A stretch of 64,000 nt of DNA from Sorghum bicolor. Taxonomy: Eukaryota > Streptophyta > Magnoliopsida > Poales > Poaceae. Made by a program: the position numbers and the translations under genes. Shown piece after piece: positions 11,250 to 22,430 of the stretch (positions within the stretch are counted from its first letter, which is position 1; each line of letters opens with the position of its first letter). The DNA is taken from contig NC_012879.2 of the NCBI RefSeq assembly GCF_000003195.3, positions 39,204,565 through 39,268,564 on the forward strand, in the 5' to 3' direction. The notes under the pieces are model-generated. The model saw only the letters and a program-made list of their open reading frames with translations, ran no database searches and was not told where the DNA came from.

Positions 11250-12058
11250 TGTTGATATTTGGTAACGCAATAAGGAAATGATCCGCAAGCGCACGGATAT
11301 CGGTGAGCATTTCACCCGGGAGGTTTTCCAGAGTATCGTATTTATATTTTTACCACTGAGAGAAAGGGTGCATCTGACTAACCAAATCTATTGCTACTAT
11401 CCCTTTAGGCACAAAGAATGTCTTTCGATGTGAGTGATACATAGAGAAGACTGCAACCGTAGTCTCCTTCTAACCTTGGTAAGGATGATCTACTGTTCTA
11501 ATGGGGAGGCTAACGGAATCTAGACACCACAAAGGATGTTCAACCCGCACCTATAAACCCTATCCTTCCTGCTAACGAGATGTGATCTACAAAGGTAGCT
11601 CGGAAATGTCACGTTCCTCACTACTACCACGGTCCAGCTAGTCAGGGAATATCTATGAGTACCCCAGCCTAAACACCACGTTTACGCCAGTAATGATTAC
11701 TTTAAACTCTACGCGAAGAGATTAAAGTAAACTCATAAACCATAAGAACAATAAAATAGGAACTTACTAGAATTTAGAAGTCGAATTTCTGAAGAATCCT
11801 AGGAGCAAGCTTCAGGTTAGGAGAACTTGATCCCGCAGGTACAAGCTTGGAGTAGACACCGACAGGCCGGGCTTCCTTCACTCTACACCTCCACTCTATC
11901 TCTCTCAATCTAGTAGAAACTAGAAGATCTATTTCTACCTTACATTGATTGCTAAGCCTAAAAAGAAATATTAATTAGAGAAGAGGTTTTCCTTCGAGGG
12001 CACCCCTCAGTCTCTATGATAATTTCTTCATGTCTTCCAGGGGCCAGGGGAGCCTCGC

Positions 12059-12066
12059 TTATATAG
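12059..12066 (-). promoter_or_regulatory. LTR promoter TATA box (B 3' LTR)
   Basis: Minus strand GACTATATAAGCGAGG. The equivalent box is at 18885-18892 in the 5' LTR and at about 21870-21877 in element A. Confidence 0.65.
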
Positions 12067-12181
12067 TCCTCCCCTTCTATGCGTTTTTGGGTCGATAGCC
12101 GAGGTGGTACTATGTTTTTCTTGATCTAATAGGTCGGTGGAATATCCCGAGCGAAGGAGTCCTGAATTGACTCCAGCAGGG

Positions 12182-12215
12182 GGGCGGGCGCCCAGGCTAC
12201 CAGGGCGGGCGCCCT
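12182..12215. repeat. Tandem GC palindrome in U3 of B
   Basis: Two copies of a GGGCGCCCGCCC-type block separated by about 7 bp, roughly 120-150 nt upstream of the TATA box. Matching blocks occur near 19008-19043 (B 5' LTR), 21992-22026 (A), 25392-25422 (C) and 46865-46910 (H). They are candidate U3 control sites. Confidence 0.5.
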
Positions 12216-12484
12216 GGGCCTGGCCCAGCTTCGCCTCCGCTTCGGTCTCGTGGCTTCTGGAGTCTTCTAGATGATGTAAAATTACGCGGTGCGTTGATAT
12301 CTCTATGTAATCCCAACATGTGGGCCTTTCTTCCTTATTTCCTGATAACCCCCTGCAGAAATAGATAAACAACAAAACTCGTGGAATTCTGTCAGATCAA
12401 ACCCTAATTCTAGGTGATGGTTGCATATTGGTCCTTTCTCGTGTTTATTTGATAATTAAAATTGATACTTAAGAACCATCAACA

Positions 12485-14900
12485 AATAACCCCATACATA
12501 GGCTTTGACTCGTCCTCGAGAAAAGGATGGTTAAGAATAATATCTGGGGTAAACATTTAAAACATTCTCTTTATAATTGCAGGGTGTTAAAAATTCCACT
12601 GTGTACCATAGTCAGGGATGTGTATGGTTAAGTGTAAAGATTCTTTCTTTTCAATCCTGTCACTTGGAGTTTTTGTATATTTTTGAAAGAAAGTTAGCAT
12701 ACCTTTTTGATCCTCATAGGTTCTCTCAGATCACTCATTATCTTTTATATATATATATCTCATTGAGGCTGTTTTATTTTGCAAAAATTCTCAAGCATAC
12801 TTACTTTGGATTTATTGCCTGATCAAAACGGGATCCGAGGAGGGAAATGTCATACTCTTAGATCAAAGACTTTGGAAATTAAAAACTTTGTCAACTCTTG
12901 CTGGCATATTGCTTATTAGAGGGACCATGGGCTATCATTTTTTTTCTTTTTCTTTTTTTTCTTTTTTTTAAGTGGATACCGAGGTACCCCTAATTCTACT
13001 TCCGGACACTTGTCCATTATTTCTGCGAGGTTGTCGAGCACTTGCTCCTTTTTATTTCCTCGAAATATCTTCTATTTTTGCATAGCCCATGCCTCTAATG
13101 CAATAATACTTCGGAAGAGTGAATCTTACTGAAATAATGTCTTGATCTTAGGAGCATGATAAATCTCTCAACAAGGGTCTAACTCATTTTGAACAAACTC
13201 AATACAGAGCAGATAGCTTTTATAATCATATTTAATATTTCAGTTTTATCAGGCATATAAAACACTGAGGATGGTAGCTAGGAATTTCGACATTTTGAAA
13301 TAAATTCTGCAAGCAACAATGATATCAAGAATAAGAAACTCATACTCTACCATCACATATTCCATCTTGACTTAAGTAACACAGGGTTTTAAAAAATGAT
13401 TTTATACTAATTGCAAGTTTTCAGGAAATATCACAGATTGAGATTAATCATGATTAGAAATATTTTAATCTTTTTATTTTATCATGTCGGGAACAATATT
13501 CTGCATAATCTAAAATATATATATGTGTAGAGTAAAGTGTGCAGAGTGTGTACCTGAATCGTGGAGTGGTGTAGTCGGAATGTGTTTAGCATGTCGAGGG
13601 ATCTCCCCCATACTTGTTTTCTGCTTTCTTGCACAAAAATAAAGTAGAGACACACAAGACATAATAATAATACTCTTTATTGATCTTGAGGCATTTATTA
13701 CACAAGGAAGAACAAAATTATTTTTGGCTATTCTCTCCCGGATTAGGAGTAGAATATTTTTGGGTGATTCTAAAGATAGAAATGTATGGATATATGTGGA
13801 TGGTACTTCCGGAGTAGAAGTAGCATGTGTGAGTGAACGTGCAAGTGAATCTTGATTTAACCACATGACAAGCTCCTAAGGGTCTACATAGCTTGACCAC
13901 ACTCAATGCTCATAAGCAGTAAAAAGTAATTGTGTGGCTCGAAGTCTAGCAAGCATGTATATATGGCTGTGGTAGGAATTTAAACTCTCATCATACAGGA
14001 ACTCATCATGCAACATTTTAAAGATTTCCAAAGATAAAATTCTCCAGAATTCTAGCATCTCTAGAAACAGATAAACAGCAGCTCAACCTTCCCATATCGT
14101 ATCCGTTAACAACTTAGATTTCAGATCAAGTTTTCATCCCACAAGTTTAGGTCTAGAGCAAGCTTTAAATTATAACAGTTATGTCTAAACTTGAGAGAGA
14201 ACTTAAAATGTGCAAATTAGGCAGAGCAACTATTCATCATTTCCATGCTTGAGTTTTATTTAGATACAGATTAGCATAGCCACTTTATTTATTTATTAAA
14301 CACACTAAGCAAAAGACATATATATATATAAGCATAAAATCTTTATTTGGTTTTTCATAGTTATGTATATTTATATTCTAAAAGAATATAAGTATAGAGA
14401 TAGATAGATAGAAATACTTATTGAGATAAATGGGGTGCTCTCCCCCAAGCTGAATTTTGACGTAATTTCTCTTGATGTAGCTAGCAGGTGGCAGAGGTGT
14501 ATTTGAAAGTCAGCAGCATTGTGACAGCGATTAGAATATCCTCCGTCTGCCAGTCTTCTTGATTCTTAGATTCTGTGGAGCTCAAATAGACAACAAAGCT
14601 CGTGGAACTAATTAAGTGTTAGCATAAATATCTAGCCTTTATCATGTTGAGACTCCTTAATAATTATTACTCCCTGTTTTTATATTTTTATTTTATAAAG
14701 CAGAAAAATATTTTTGTTTTATTTTTATGCCACCACAGTGAATGTACTTATGGGTTTTATGCCACTCGTATCCTCACATGGGGCTTACTGTTTTTCACAT
14801 TTTTACTTTCTGTTTAGAACTTAATTAACTAAGTGAACTACTTGAAATAATTGAAAGGGAAAGGATAACTACCAAGTTTACCTCTTGGCAAGGCGTTCGG
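12485..14900 (-). other. 3' non-coding block of B, shared with D and H
   Basis: There is no credible coding frame. Much of the block (for example 13720-14000 and 14430-14640) is closely repeated in D (37550-38450) and H (48120-49060). It contains a decayed polypurine tract next to the LTR and an internal CTCCCCCAAGCTG at 14440-14452 that copies the tract of D and H. Short AT and GATA microsatellites (12747-12762, 14318-14328, 14401-14412) lie in it. Confidence 0.7.
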
Positions 14901-14939
14901 TGTTTTTAAGTCCTCCGAACGGGACTCTCCTTCTTCTCA

Positions 14940-15950
14940 ATTGTCCTGAGGTTCGTTCGGTGGCGTAGTCGGTACTTCCGGTAGCGCCTCCTCTTCATGT
15001 ATAGTTATCTTCCTTTTCCACACCTGACTTGGTGCTTCGGTCTCCTCTGGATAATTCTGTTTAAACTCAACATCTTCTGACCTTACAACTTTTCCTTCGT
15101 AGTCTGCCCATCCGTCCTTGATGATTTGCCTCCTCTGGTTGCGGTTGCGTCGTCTTCTTCTTGTCCTGACCTGCTTAGAATCTTAAACTATATAGTTAGA
15201 ATCATTAAAGTAATGGCGTACCTTCTCGGAGGGGAAATACACGTGGACTTCTCCGGTTCCAATGTAGATGATAACTTGGATAGTGTTGAGGAATGGTCTT
15301 CCAAGGATGATGGGTGGATCGTACTCGTCTTCTCCCATATCAATGTTCTGAAAATCATCTGGAGCTAAATATATATTGGTTGTAGGGGCATGGTTCCATG
15401 CAGGAGCTGATAAGTGACTGCGGCCATTATGTTGACGTTAGATCCGGTGTCGTAGAGTGTTTTCTAAAAAGAGTATCTATTGGTTGTGCACTCGATGATT
15501 GGAACACCAGGGTCGTCCTTCTTGATCAAGAAAGGTGACTTGAGTCGACGATCTTGACCTCCTTGAGCTGCAGTGACCATCTTAGCTGACTCGGTCCACA
15601 TTTGCTTGTTCCTGTTCCTCCTGTTGGTCCTCTTCCTTGGTTCATGTCCGGATTGCTCTGAAGTTTATGTAGTCTTGTTCTTGAAGAAAAGTCTCCTTCT
15701 TCCCCTTGATGTAGAGACTGATCTTGGCATCATTAGCGTAGATGACAGCTCTGGAGTTTAGGAATGGCCTCCGTAAGATGATGGGTGCCCTCTCCTCAGT
15801 ACCAGTCTCTACCACCACGAAGTTTGCTGGACCGTACAAGGTACCAACTTGGACACAGAGGTTCTTTAATATTTCCTTTGGGAAACTAAGTGTCTGATCT
15901 CCATTGTGTTTATGCTCGTAGATCCCGGTTCTTCACTTAATGGAATCTGG
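14940..15950 (-). pseudogene. Tandem retropepsin-like domains of B, degraded
   Basis: Minus-strand reading gives the end of a first protease domain (15642-15839: ERAPIILRRPFLNSRAVIYA). It is followed by a basic linker and a second domain with DTGSNVNIMAAVTY and, around 15140-15360, DMGEDEYDPPIILGRPF. The same double arrangement is in H (49474-50590). Frames are broken by stops, including a TAA in the second domain (about 15185). Retropepsins cleave Gag-Pol; here neither copy can be whole. Confidence 0.72.
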
Positions 15951-17212
15951 GAGTTGTAAAACGCCTTCACGTTTCTCAAAATGTGTCCTGCTCATAGAGA
16001 CAAGGCAGAGATCAAGTGCATGGGCTCTGTTGGTGGAAAACACCAACAGAACCAAAAGTGTATTTGTTCTTTTCTAACCTTAAGCATAGTGAGCAAGACA
16101 AAGTTGATGGATCATGAGTGTAGCATTTAAAACATTTGTTAGATCAGATGGCTCAACCTAATGGAAAGATAATCTATCTATATTTATGTTTTGTTTTTAT
16201 CTTCCAAAGATTGAATGTGCAACATATTAGCTTATATGTTTAGGAGCGTGGGATTATGAAGGTAGTACTAAGAACAAAGATTAAGGGACTAAACATGTTG
16301 AATCAGTTAGGTTGGTTAATTTAGAGTTATAAATCATACATGTTTGTCTCTTTATTTATGTGAATGCCAGAACCAATGAGAAACTTATAAAAGGATAGTC
16401 AAGTACCTTAAGATGTTACCTTTGAAGAGTGATGGTACAGTATCACCTTGTAGAAGCTTTTCTTTCTAGCGGTTGTGCATCGTGTTTGTGTCTCCCTCCG
16501 TGGATCATCTCTTATGAGCTACGTCTTTCTTGTGCAAATTGTTAAACTTCATGTGTCACTTTCTTCATCTCTAATGTGAGTTTATCTCAGGACTTCCCAG
16601 GTTGATATTGAAAGTTTTCCTGCAGGGGTTAGTCCCACAAAATATACCAATGTCTACACAAGCAATTTTTAGTTCGATAACCGAACTAGACTCCATGTCT
16701 AATCAGATTAAGGAAGGCTGTTTAACCTAAGCACCATGCTTAATTTAAAAGCCAATAGAAGTATGTGCAGTACTTCCAAACTAACACTTACTAGGATAAA
16801 CAAAGGTAGCGTGATGGCATTTATAGAGATCTACTTAAGTGGAGATGAAGTAGTGTGATTAGTATTTAACAAATTGAGCATGTCTCAAAGGTAAGGACAA
16901 CCAACATAGCAACATGGCAAAGGATGTTTTTATGTGAAGTACTCCCCTAAGCTTGAATTTTGCAAAATTCAAGATTGGATGAATTTAATTCACTGTTGCA
17001 TGTTGATTGGTTGGGCATACCTTGCGCTTGTCATTCATCCAGTCTTCTTGCTCCAATCCTAGAAAGGTTAGTGACAAGAATACCCGAAGGAATATTTCTA
17101 CAATTATCTTTATATGCTCAATACACAAGGTAATGTTGCAAGTAATTAGAAGTTCATGTTACAATCTGATAAGTGCTTGTTTTAGGACACTAAGCTTGTC
17201 CTTGGGAAACCA
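15951..17212 (-). other. Non-coding interior of B, shared with D
   Basis: No sustained frame. The stretches 15920-16130 and 16380-16560 match D at 38930-39130 and 39400-39560, and 17010-17212 matches 39610-39810. This shows that B and D descend from one non-autonomous ancestor with different later losses. Confidence 0.6.
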
Positions 17213-18136
17213 TCAATTAACTCGACGAGATCTGCAATATTTATTATAAACATATGCATCGACAACCGCTCTTTTAAAGTTTTTATAAATAGAAAAGAAG
17301 AGAGGGTTGGAGATCTCAAATGTGGTGATAGCACATGAATTTTTAATGCCCTCTAGCCATTGATGTTGCTCTTCTCGATCCTCCTTATGCATGGGATGTC
17401 TAGAGAGATTCATAGGATTATCGGGAGGTTCAAGAGAAAGAGCATAGTAGAGATTATTAGGCTCAAGGATGGGTTGGATAGCCGAATCATGGGATTGGAA
17501 AGTTTGGAAATCGGCTATTGAAACTTCCTCTCCTTGTATGGGAGATGATTCCTTCTCTATCTCTATGATTTTTCTATGAAGACTAGTACAAGAAGGATGT
17601 CCACGAATGAAGACATACCTTCCGTTACTAACTGATAAAGAAAGAAGGACTCTACCAAAGGTTATATGATTAAGACCAATGTGAAAATATCTAAGAAAAA
17701 CATGGTCTTGCAAGGCTATTTCTAATCCAGAATTTATAGAAAGATTAACAGATTCCCTAGGTGTAGCTAAAAGTGCATTATCTTCTTGATTAAAAGATAG
17801 GACCTTGGCTATAGAAAAGGGTTGGTTTTGACCTATTGCAATCAACTCCGGACACAGATCATAATTAGGGGCAGGATGTGTTGACTCCCATGGTCTATGG
17901 CTGGTCTCCGAAGGTGCAAAGAATTTAATAATAGTTATGGAATTTGAGTTATCCACAAAGATAAAAATAAAAAGATAAAAGAATAAAAGTATAAAAGTAT
18001 AATACAAGATAATAGCAAGACTCAAAGTTATCTCAGCAAACCGTCTTTCTCCCCGGCAACGGCGCCAGAAATGCTTGTTGATATTTGGTAACGCAATAAG
18101 GAAATGATCCGCAAGCGCACGGATATCGGTGAGCAT
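17213..18136 (-). pseudogene. Internally deleted gag of B, open across the primer site into the LTR
   Basis: A 307-codon minus-strand frame starts inside the 5' LTR (ATG 18136), crosses the primer site (FWRRCRGERRF), has a hydrophobic run of about 25 residues (LSLAIILYYTFILLFFYLFI), then a gag-like part. PWESTHPAPNYDLCPELIAI matches the start of the A gag, and after a deletion VLSFNQEDN matches its later VLSFKQKDN segment. The C-terminus (TFEISNPLFFSIYKN) is shared with D. The residue aligned with the A gag start Met is Val (GTG). Gag would form the particle shell; this form lacks the central gag and zinc knuckle. Confidence 0.65.
18050..18067 (-). other. Primer-binding site of B (tRNA-Asp type)
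   Basis: The minus strand reads TGGCGCCGTTGCCGGGGA, the usual Athila primer site complementary to the tRNA-Asp 3' end, 8 nt from the LTR. Confidence 0.9.
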
Positions 18137-19310
18137 TTCACCCGGGAGGTTTTCCAGAGTATCGTATTTATATTTTTACCACTGGGAGAAAGGGTGCATC
18201 TGACTAACCAAATCTATTGCTACTATCCCTTTAGGCACAAAGAATGTCTTTTGATGTGAGTGATAAATAGAGAAGACTGCAACCGTAGTCTCCTTCTAAC
18301 CTTGGTAAGGATGATCTACTGTTCTAATGGGGAGGCTAACGGAATCTAGACACCACAAAGGATGTTCAACCCGCACCTATAAACCCTATCCTTCCTGCTA
18401 ACGAGATGTGATCTACAAAGGTAGCTCGGAAATGTCACGTTCCTCACTACTACCACGGTCCAGCTAGTCAGGGAATATCTATGAGTACCCCAGCCTAAAC
18501 ACCACGTTTACGCCAGTAATGATTACTTTAAACTATACGCGAAGAGATTAAAGTAAACTCATAAACCATAAGAACAATAAAACAGGAACTTACTAGAATT
18601 TAGAAGTCGAATTACTGAAGAATCCTAGGAGCAAGCTTCGGGTTAGGAGAACTTGATCCCGCAGGTACAAGCTTGGAGTAGACACCGACAGGCCGGGCTT
18701 CCTCCACTGTACACCTCCACTCTATCTCTCTCAATCTAGTAGAAACTAGAAGATCTATTTCTACCTTACATTGATTGCTAAGCCTAAAAAGAAATATTAA
18801 TTAGAGAAGAGGTTTTCCTTCGAGGGCACCCCTCAGTCTCTATGATAATTTCTTCATGTCTTCCAGGGGCCAGGGGAGCCTCGCTTATATAGTCCTCCCC
18901 TTCTATGCGTTTTTGGGTCGATAGCCGAGGTGGTACTATGTTTTTCTTGATCTAATAGGTCAGTGGAATATCCCGAGCGAAGGAGACCTGAATTGACACC
19001 AGCAGGGGGGCGGGCGCCCAGGCTACCAGGGCGGGCGCCCTGGGCCTGGCCTAGCTACGCCTCCGCTTCGGTCTCGTGGCTTCTGGAGTCTTCTAGATGA
19101 TGTAAAATTACGCGGTGCGTTGATATGTCTATGTAATCCCGACATGTGGGCCTTTCTTCCTTATTTCCTGATAACCCCCTGCAGAAATAGATAAACAACA
19201 AAACTCGTGGAATTCTGTCAGATCAAACCCTAATTCTAGGTGATGGTTGCATATTGGTCCTTTCTCATGTTTATTTGATAATTAAAATTGATACTTAAGA
19301 ACCATCAACA
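18076..19310 (-). repeat. 5' LTR of B
   Basis: 1235 bp, identical in length to 11250-12484 with about 17 substitutions by eye. The TATA box on the minus strand is at 18885-18892. Confidence 0.93.
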
Positions 19311-19315
19311 TGGTC
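19311..19315. repeat. Target-site duplication TGGTC, right of B
   Basis: Pairs with 11245-11249. Confidence 0.92.
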
Positions 19316-19710
19316 ATCAATCGCAGAGTTTGCTCCTGAGTGAGTTTGTCGCTAATGATCACAGGAAACTCTGGATTATTGTTTAGGAAAGCATAGATAA
19401 TACCGGGTGGTAAAGTTTTAAGCTCTATGGGGGGTCTAGGTGTTTCTGCAAACTCATCTAAGGGTTCAGGTTTAGAAGGTTCGGCTTCTTCTTCTATGAA
19501 GAAAGGAGTTTCGTCTTCTAAGTCACATTCTTCTAAAAGTTCAAGAGATGCAGCCTTTACCTCCTCCATAGGATCAAGCAAAAGATATGACTCGGCCTTA
19601 TTATTTAAGAAGTGTGAAATTGTTATTGGGAATTTAAAGGCTTTTTCCAAAAGAAATGTGTAGCTTTCTAGTATGACCTTCATAAAGGAGTCTTCTGAAA
19701 GGTTGTCCAA
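19316..19710 (-). pseudogene. Pre-RT segment of element A pol
   Basis: The minus-strand frame contains RPPIELKTLPPGIIYAFLNN and FPVIISDKLTQEQ, the conserved lead-in to Athila reverse transcriptase. It continues beyond B at 11244 with KHHSVFGYSLQDLRGISP, proving that B interrupts the same gene. Confidence 0.82.
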
Positions 19711-20383
19711 TCAATAGGTCGAAGTCCCATGTATCAAAGATTTAGAAGTTCAAATGAACCATGGAGCCTTCTACCGTAAGAGGTAGGACATTAATAATTC
19801 CAAGGCTGGGGACTAATCGTCCCGAAGATTCCTTTATGACCTTTGTTGTGGGGGTTAAGACAAGATTTTTAAATAGTTTAAGTGCAAAAGATTAAGACAT
19901 GATGTTGATCCCCACAACCGGATTATAAAGAGCATTAAATCGATCAGAATTATAAGCACAGCGTATAGTTATAGAGGGTGTGTCCAAACGGATCACATCA
20001 GAGGAAAGCTATGATTCCTCCAACCATTCGCTACTCATGACTGAGATAAGCTCTCTCAATTGATATTCACTTGGCAAATAAATGCTAAACTGGCCGTTTT
20101 GGGGTTTGTCAATAGAATGGTAGTTTGAAATGTTTCAAAAATCGGCAAAAAGATCGGATTCTATATCCAGCATGAAGTCCGGTGGTGGAATTTCTTCCTC
20201 TTGTGGCTCAGAACTTGGGATAGCTAAAGTAGATGAAGGATTTGGCAGAGTGTCTACTTCGGCTTTGTAGGTTTCATCATGAAGGGTATTATCCATCTCA
20301 GCTTCTAGGATTCTATCTAGGATCACTCTAGCTTCATCAGTAGGGATGCGAAAGAAAGAATCTCTAGACATTGTGTGTAGCAT
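19640..20383 (-). pseudogene. Gag C-terminus and decayed protease of element A
   Basis: Minus strand: 20135-20383 is a gag-tail frame (MSRDSFFRIPTDEARVILD, similar to SRGSFYHLPASEARDLID of D). Further on are YNPVVGINIMS and FDTWDFDLLIGQPF, a retropepsin-like pair in which the usual D-S/T-G has become NPVVG. Several stops break the frame. Activity as a protease is doubtful. Confidence 0.6.
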
Positions 20384-20407
20384 TTGTTTGTGATTTTTCT
20401 GAAGACC

Positions 20408-20929
20408 TCAAAAAAAGTGAAATAAAAGAACAGGGTCTTCAAGATTAAGGTTTGGACCAGATTCTAAAAGATCAGAAAAATGATTCCAGGATTTTCCCAA
20501 AGTTTCATTATCTTTTTGTTTAAAAGATAGGACTTCGAGTCTAAGGTCGGCTATACGGTCGAGGGAATAGAAATCTAGACAAAAGTTGGCTCGTAAAGCT
20601 CCCCATTCACCTCGTTGTTGACTTACCTTCTGACTGTACCATTGTCTAGCTTCTCCCCTTAAAGAAAAAGGAAAAAGCTTCCAATGTAAAGTTTTATCAG
20701 AAATGCCTTCAATGCGAAGACAATCACATGTTTGCTCAAAATCTCTAATATGAAGGTAAGGGTTTTCGTCTTCCTTTCTCGAAAAAGATAGGTTTTGAAT
20801 CATGGCAATCAACCTAGAACTTAACTTATACTGGGATGTTTGGATAGGCTGTGATGATTCCCATGGTAAAAGGTCAGTTACGGAAGGGATAGCAGATTCA
20901 TGGATCGATTTAGAATTTTGGTTTTCCAT
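20408..20929 (-). pseudogene. gag of Athila element A
   Basis: From ATG 20929 (MENQNSKSI…) the minus strand encodes a retrotransposon gag domain: LRIEGISDKTLHWKLFPFSL, GEARQWYSQ, VLSFKQKDNETLGKSWNHFSDLL. The open frame extends upstream through a hydrophobic run and the primer site to an ATG in the LTR (21124), as in B. It ends at a stop near 20408, before the expected C-terminus, so it is truncated. Confidence 0.8.
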
Positions 20930-21037
20930 AAGGTAAGAGTAAAGAAAATAAATAAATAATATAAAAGATAAGAAAAGATAAAAGTATAGATACAAGCTAG
21001 TAGTAAGACTTAAGGTAATCTTAGCAAACCGTCTTTC

Positions 21038-21055
21038 TCCCCGGCAACGGCGCCA
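21038..21055 (-). other. Primer-binding site of A (tRNA-Asp type)
   Basis: The minus strand reads TGGCGCCGTTGCCGGGGA, 8 nt from the LTR. Confidence 0.9.
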
Positions 21056-21063
21056 GAAATGCT

Positions 21064-22294
21064 TGTTGATATTTGAGAACGCAATAAGGAATTGATCCGC
21101 AAGCGCATGGATATCGGTGAGCACTTCACCCGGGAGGTTATCCAGAGTATCGTATTTATTTTTTTTACCACTAGGAGAAATAGTGCATCTGACTAACCCG
21201 GTCTATTACTACTAACCCTTTAGGCAACAAAGAATGTTTCTCGATGTGAGTGATAAATAGAGAAGACTGCAACCGTAGTCTCCTTCTAACCCTTGTAAGG
21301 ATGATCTACTGTTCTATTGGGGAGGCCAACGGAATCTAGACACCACAGAGGATGTTCAACCTGCACCTATAAACCCTATCCTTCCTGCTAACGAGATACG
21401 GTCTGCAAAGGTAACTCGGAAATGTCACGTTCCTCACTACTACCACGGTCTAGTTAGTCAGGGAATTTTGATGAGTACCCTAGCCTAAACACCACGTTTA
21501 TGCCAGCAATGATTACTCTAAACTCTACGCGAAGAGATTAAAGTAAACTCATAAACCAAAAGAACAATAAAACAAGAACTTACTAGAATTTAGAAGTCGA
21601 AATACTGAAGAATCCTAGGAGCAAGCCTCGGGTTAGGAGAACTTGATCCCGCAGGTACAAGCTCGGAGTAGACACCGACAGGCCGGGCTTCCTCCAATCT
21701 ACACCTCCACTCTATCTCTCTCAATCTAGTAGAAACTAGAAGATCTATTTCTACTTACATTGGTTGCTAAGCCTAAAAAGAAATTTTATTTAGAGAAGAG
21801 GTTTTCCTTCGAGGGCACCCCTCAACTCTATGATAACTTCTTGTCTCCTCCAGGGGCCAGGGGGTCTCTTTATATAGTCCTCCTCCTCTTTGCATTTTTG
21901 GGTCGGTAGGCGATGTGGTACTACGTTATCCTTGATCCTTTAGGTCGGTGGAACAACATGTGCGAAGAGAGTCCTGATTGGCATCCAGAGGGGGGCGGGC
22001 GCCCAGGTCCTCAAGGCGGGCGCCCTGGGCCTGGCCCCTTTCGGCCTCTGCTTTCTTCCCGTGGCTTCTGGAGTCTTCTAGATGGTAGAAAATTGCGCGG
22101 TGCGTTGATATCTCTATGTAATCCTGACATGTGGGCCTTTCTTCCTTATTTCCTGATAACCCCCTGCAGAAACAGATAAACAACAAACTCGTGGAATTCT
22201 GTCAGATCAAACCCTAATTCTAGGTGTTGGTTGCATATTGGTCCTTTCTCTTGTTTATTTGATAATTAAAATTGATACTTAAGAACCGACAACA
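21064..22294 (-). repeat. 5' LTR of A
   Basis: 1231 bp, from TGTTGATATTTGAG to ACCGACAACA, clearly homologous to the LTRs of B and to C. TATA box at about 21870-21877 on the minus strand, and tandem GC palindrome at about 21992-22026. Confidence 0.92.
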
Positions 22295-22430
22295 GATAAT
22301 ATATACTTAACTTTCGCTCTTTAAAGTTGTTAATAAATAGAGGTAATATGTCTACCTAATTATAAAACTCTATCCCTTAACCTTGAAACATATATATTCT
22401 AATATTCAAAATTTATATATATTTTGGCAG
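22295..22430 (+). other. Leader stub of F ending in a splice-acceptor-like site
   Basis: AT-rich leader between insertion A and ORF0. It ends …TATATTTTGGCAG at 22430, directly before the ORF0 ATG, which fits a 3' splice site (T-rich tract, CAG/A). Confidence 0.5.

Larger units (their letters stand above)
11250..12484 (-). repeat. 3' LTR of B
   Basis: It runs from TGTTGATATTTGG to ACCATCAACA and pairs with 18076-19310. On the minus strand it has the U3 with a tandem GGGCGCCCGCCC block (12182-12215) and then a TATATAAG box (12059-12066). Confidence 0.93.
11250..19310 (-). mobile_element. Element B: non-autonomous Athila-like element (gag remnant plus tandem protease, no RT)
   Basis: Two LTRs of equal length (1235 bp; about 17 differences counted by eye) flank a 5.6-kb interior with a tRNA-Asp type primer site at its right. 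On the minus strand it has a shortened gag, two retropepsin-like segments and a long non-coding 3' part; no reverse transcriptase or integrase was found. Its LTR is the same subfamily as that of element A, into whose pol it inserted (duplication TGGTC), so an A-like element is the likely helper. Confidence 0.9.
1..22294 (-). mobile_element. Element A: Athila-type LTR retrotransposon, interrupted by K and B, 3' end outside window
   Basis: Seen: read on the minus strand, a 5' LTR (21064-22294), a tRNA-Asp type primer site, gag/protease remnants (19316-20929), reverse transcriptase/RNase H and integrase (8558-11244) and the integrase tail (372-456) follow in the right order once K (457-8552) and B (11250-19310) are removed. 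The pol reading frame resumes on each side of both insertions, and both insertions have 5-bp target duplications. The FMDD reverse transcriptase box and the WGIDYMG integrase motif are typical of Athila (family knowledge). The 3' LTR lies left of the window. The right end abuts the leader of Tekay element F, so A inserted into F; GATAA (22295-22299) would be its target duplication, which cannot be checked here. Confidence 0.88.

Noticed and set aside
12028..12375. Recurrent open frame (…GLSGNKEERPTC…) in LTRs of A, B, C, D, H and J
   Set aside because: It lies in U3 upstream of the TATA box, ends differ between copies, and similarity reflects conserved LTR DNA. No sign of a separate protein.
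12747..12762. TA and GATA microsatellites (also 14318, 14401, 48721)
   Set aside because: Short simple repeats of ordinary plant type; no array or CRISPR-like spacing.
13510..13906. Minus-strand frames of 62-118 codons in the non-coding block of B
   Set aside because: Not kept in the matching DNA of D and H.
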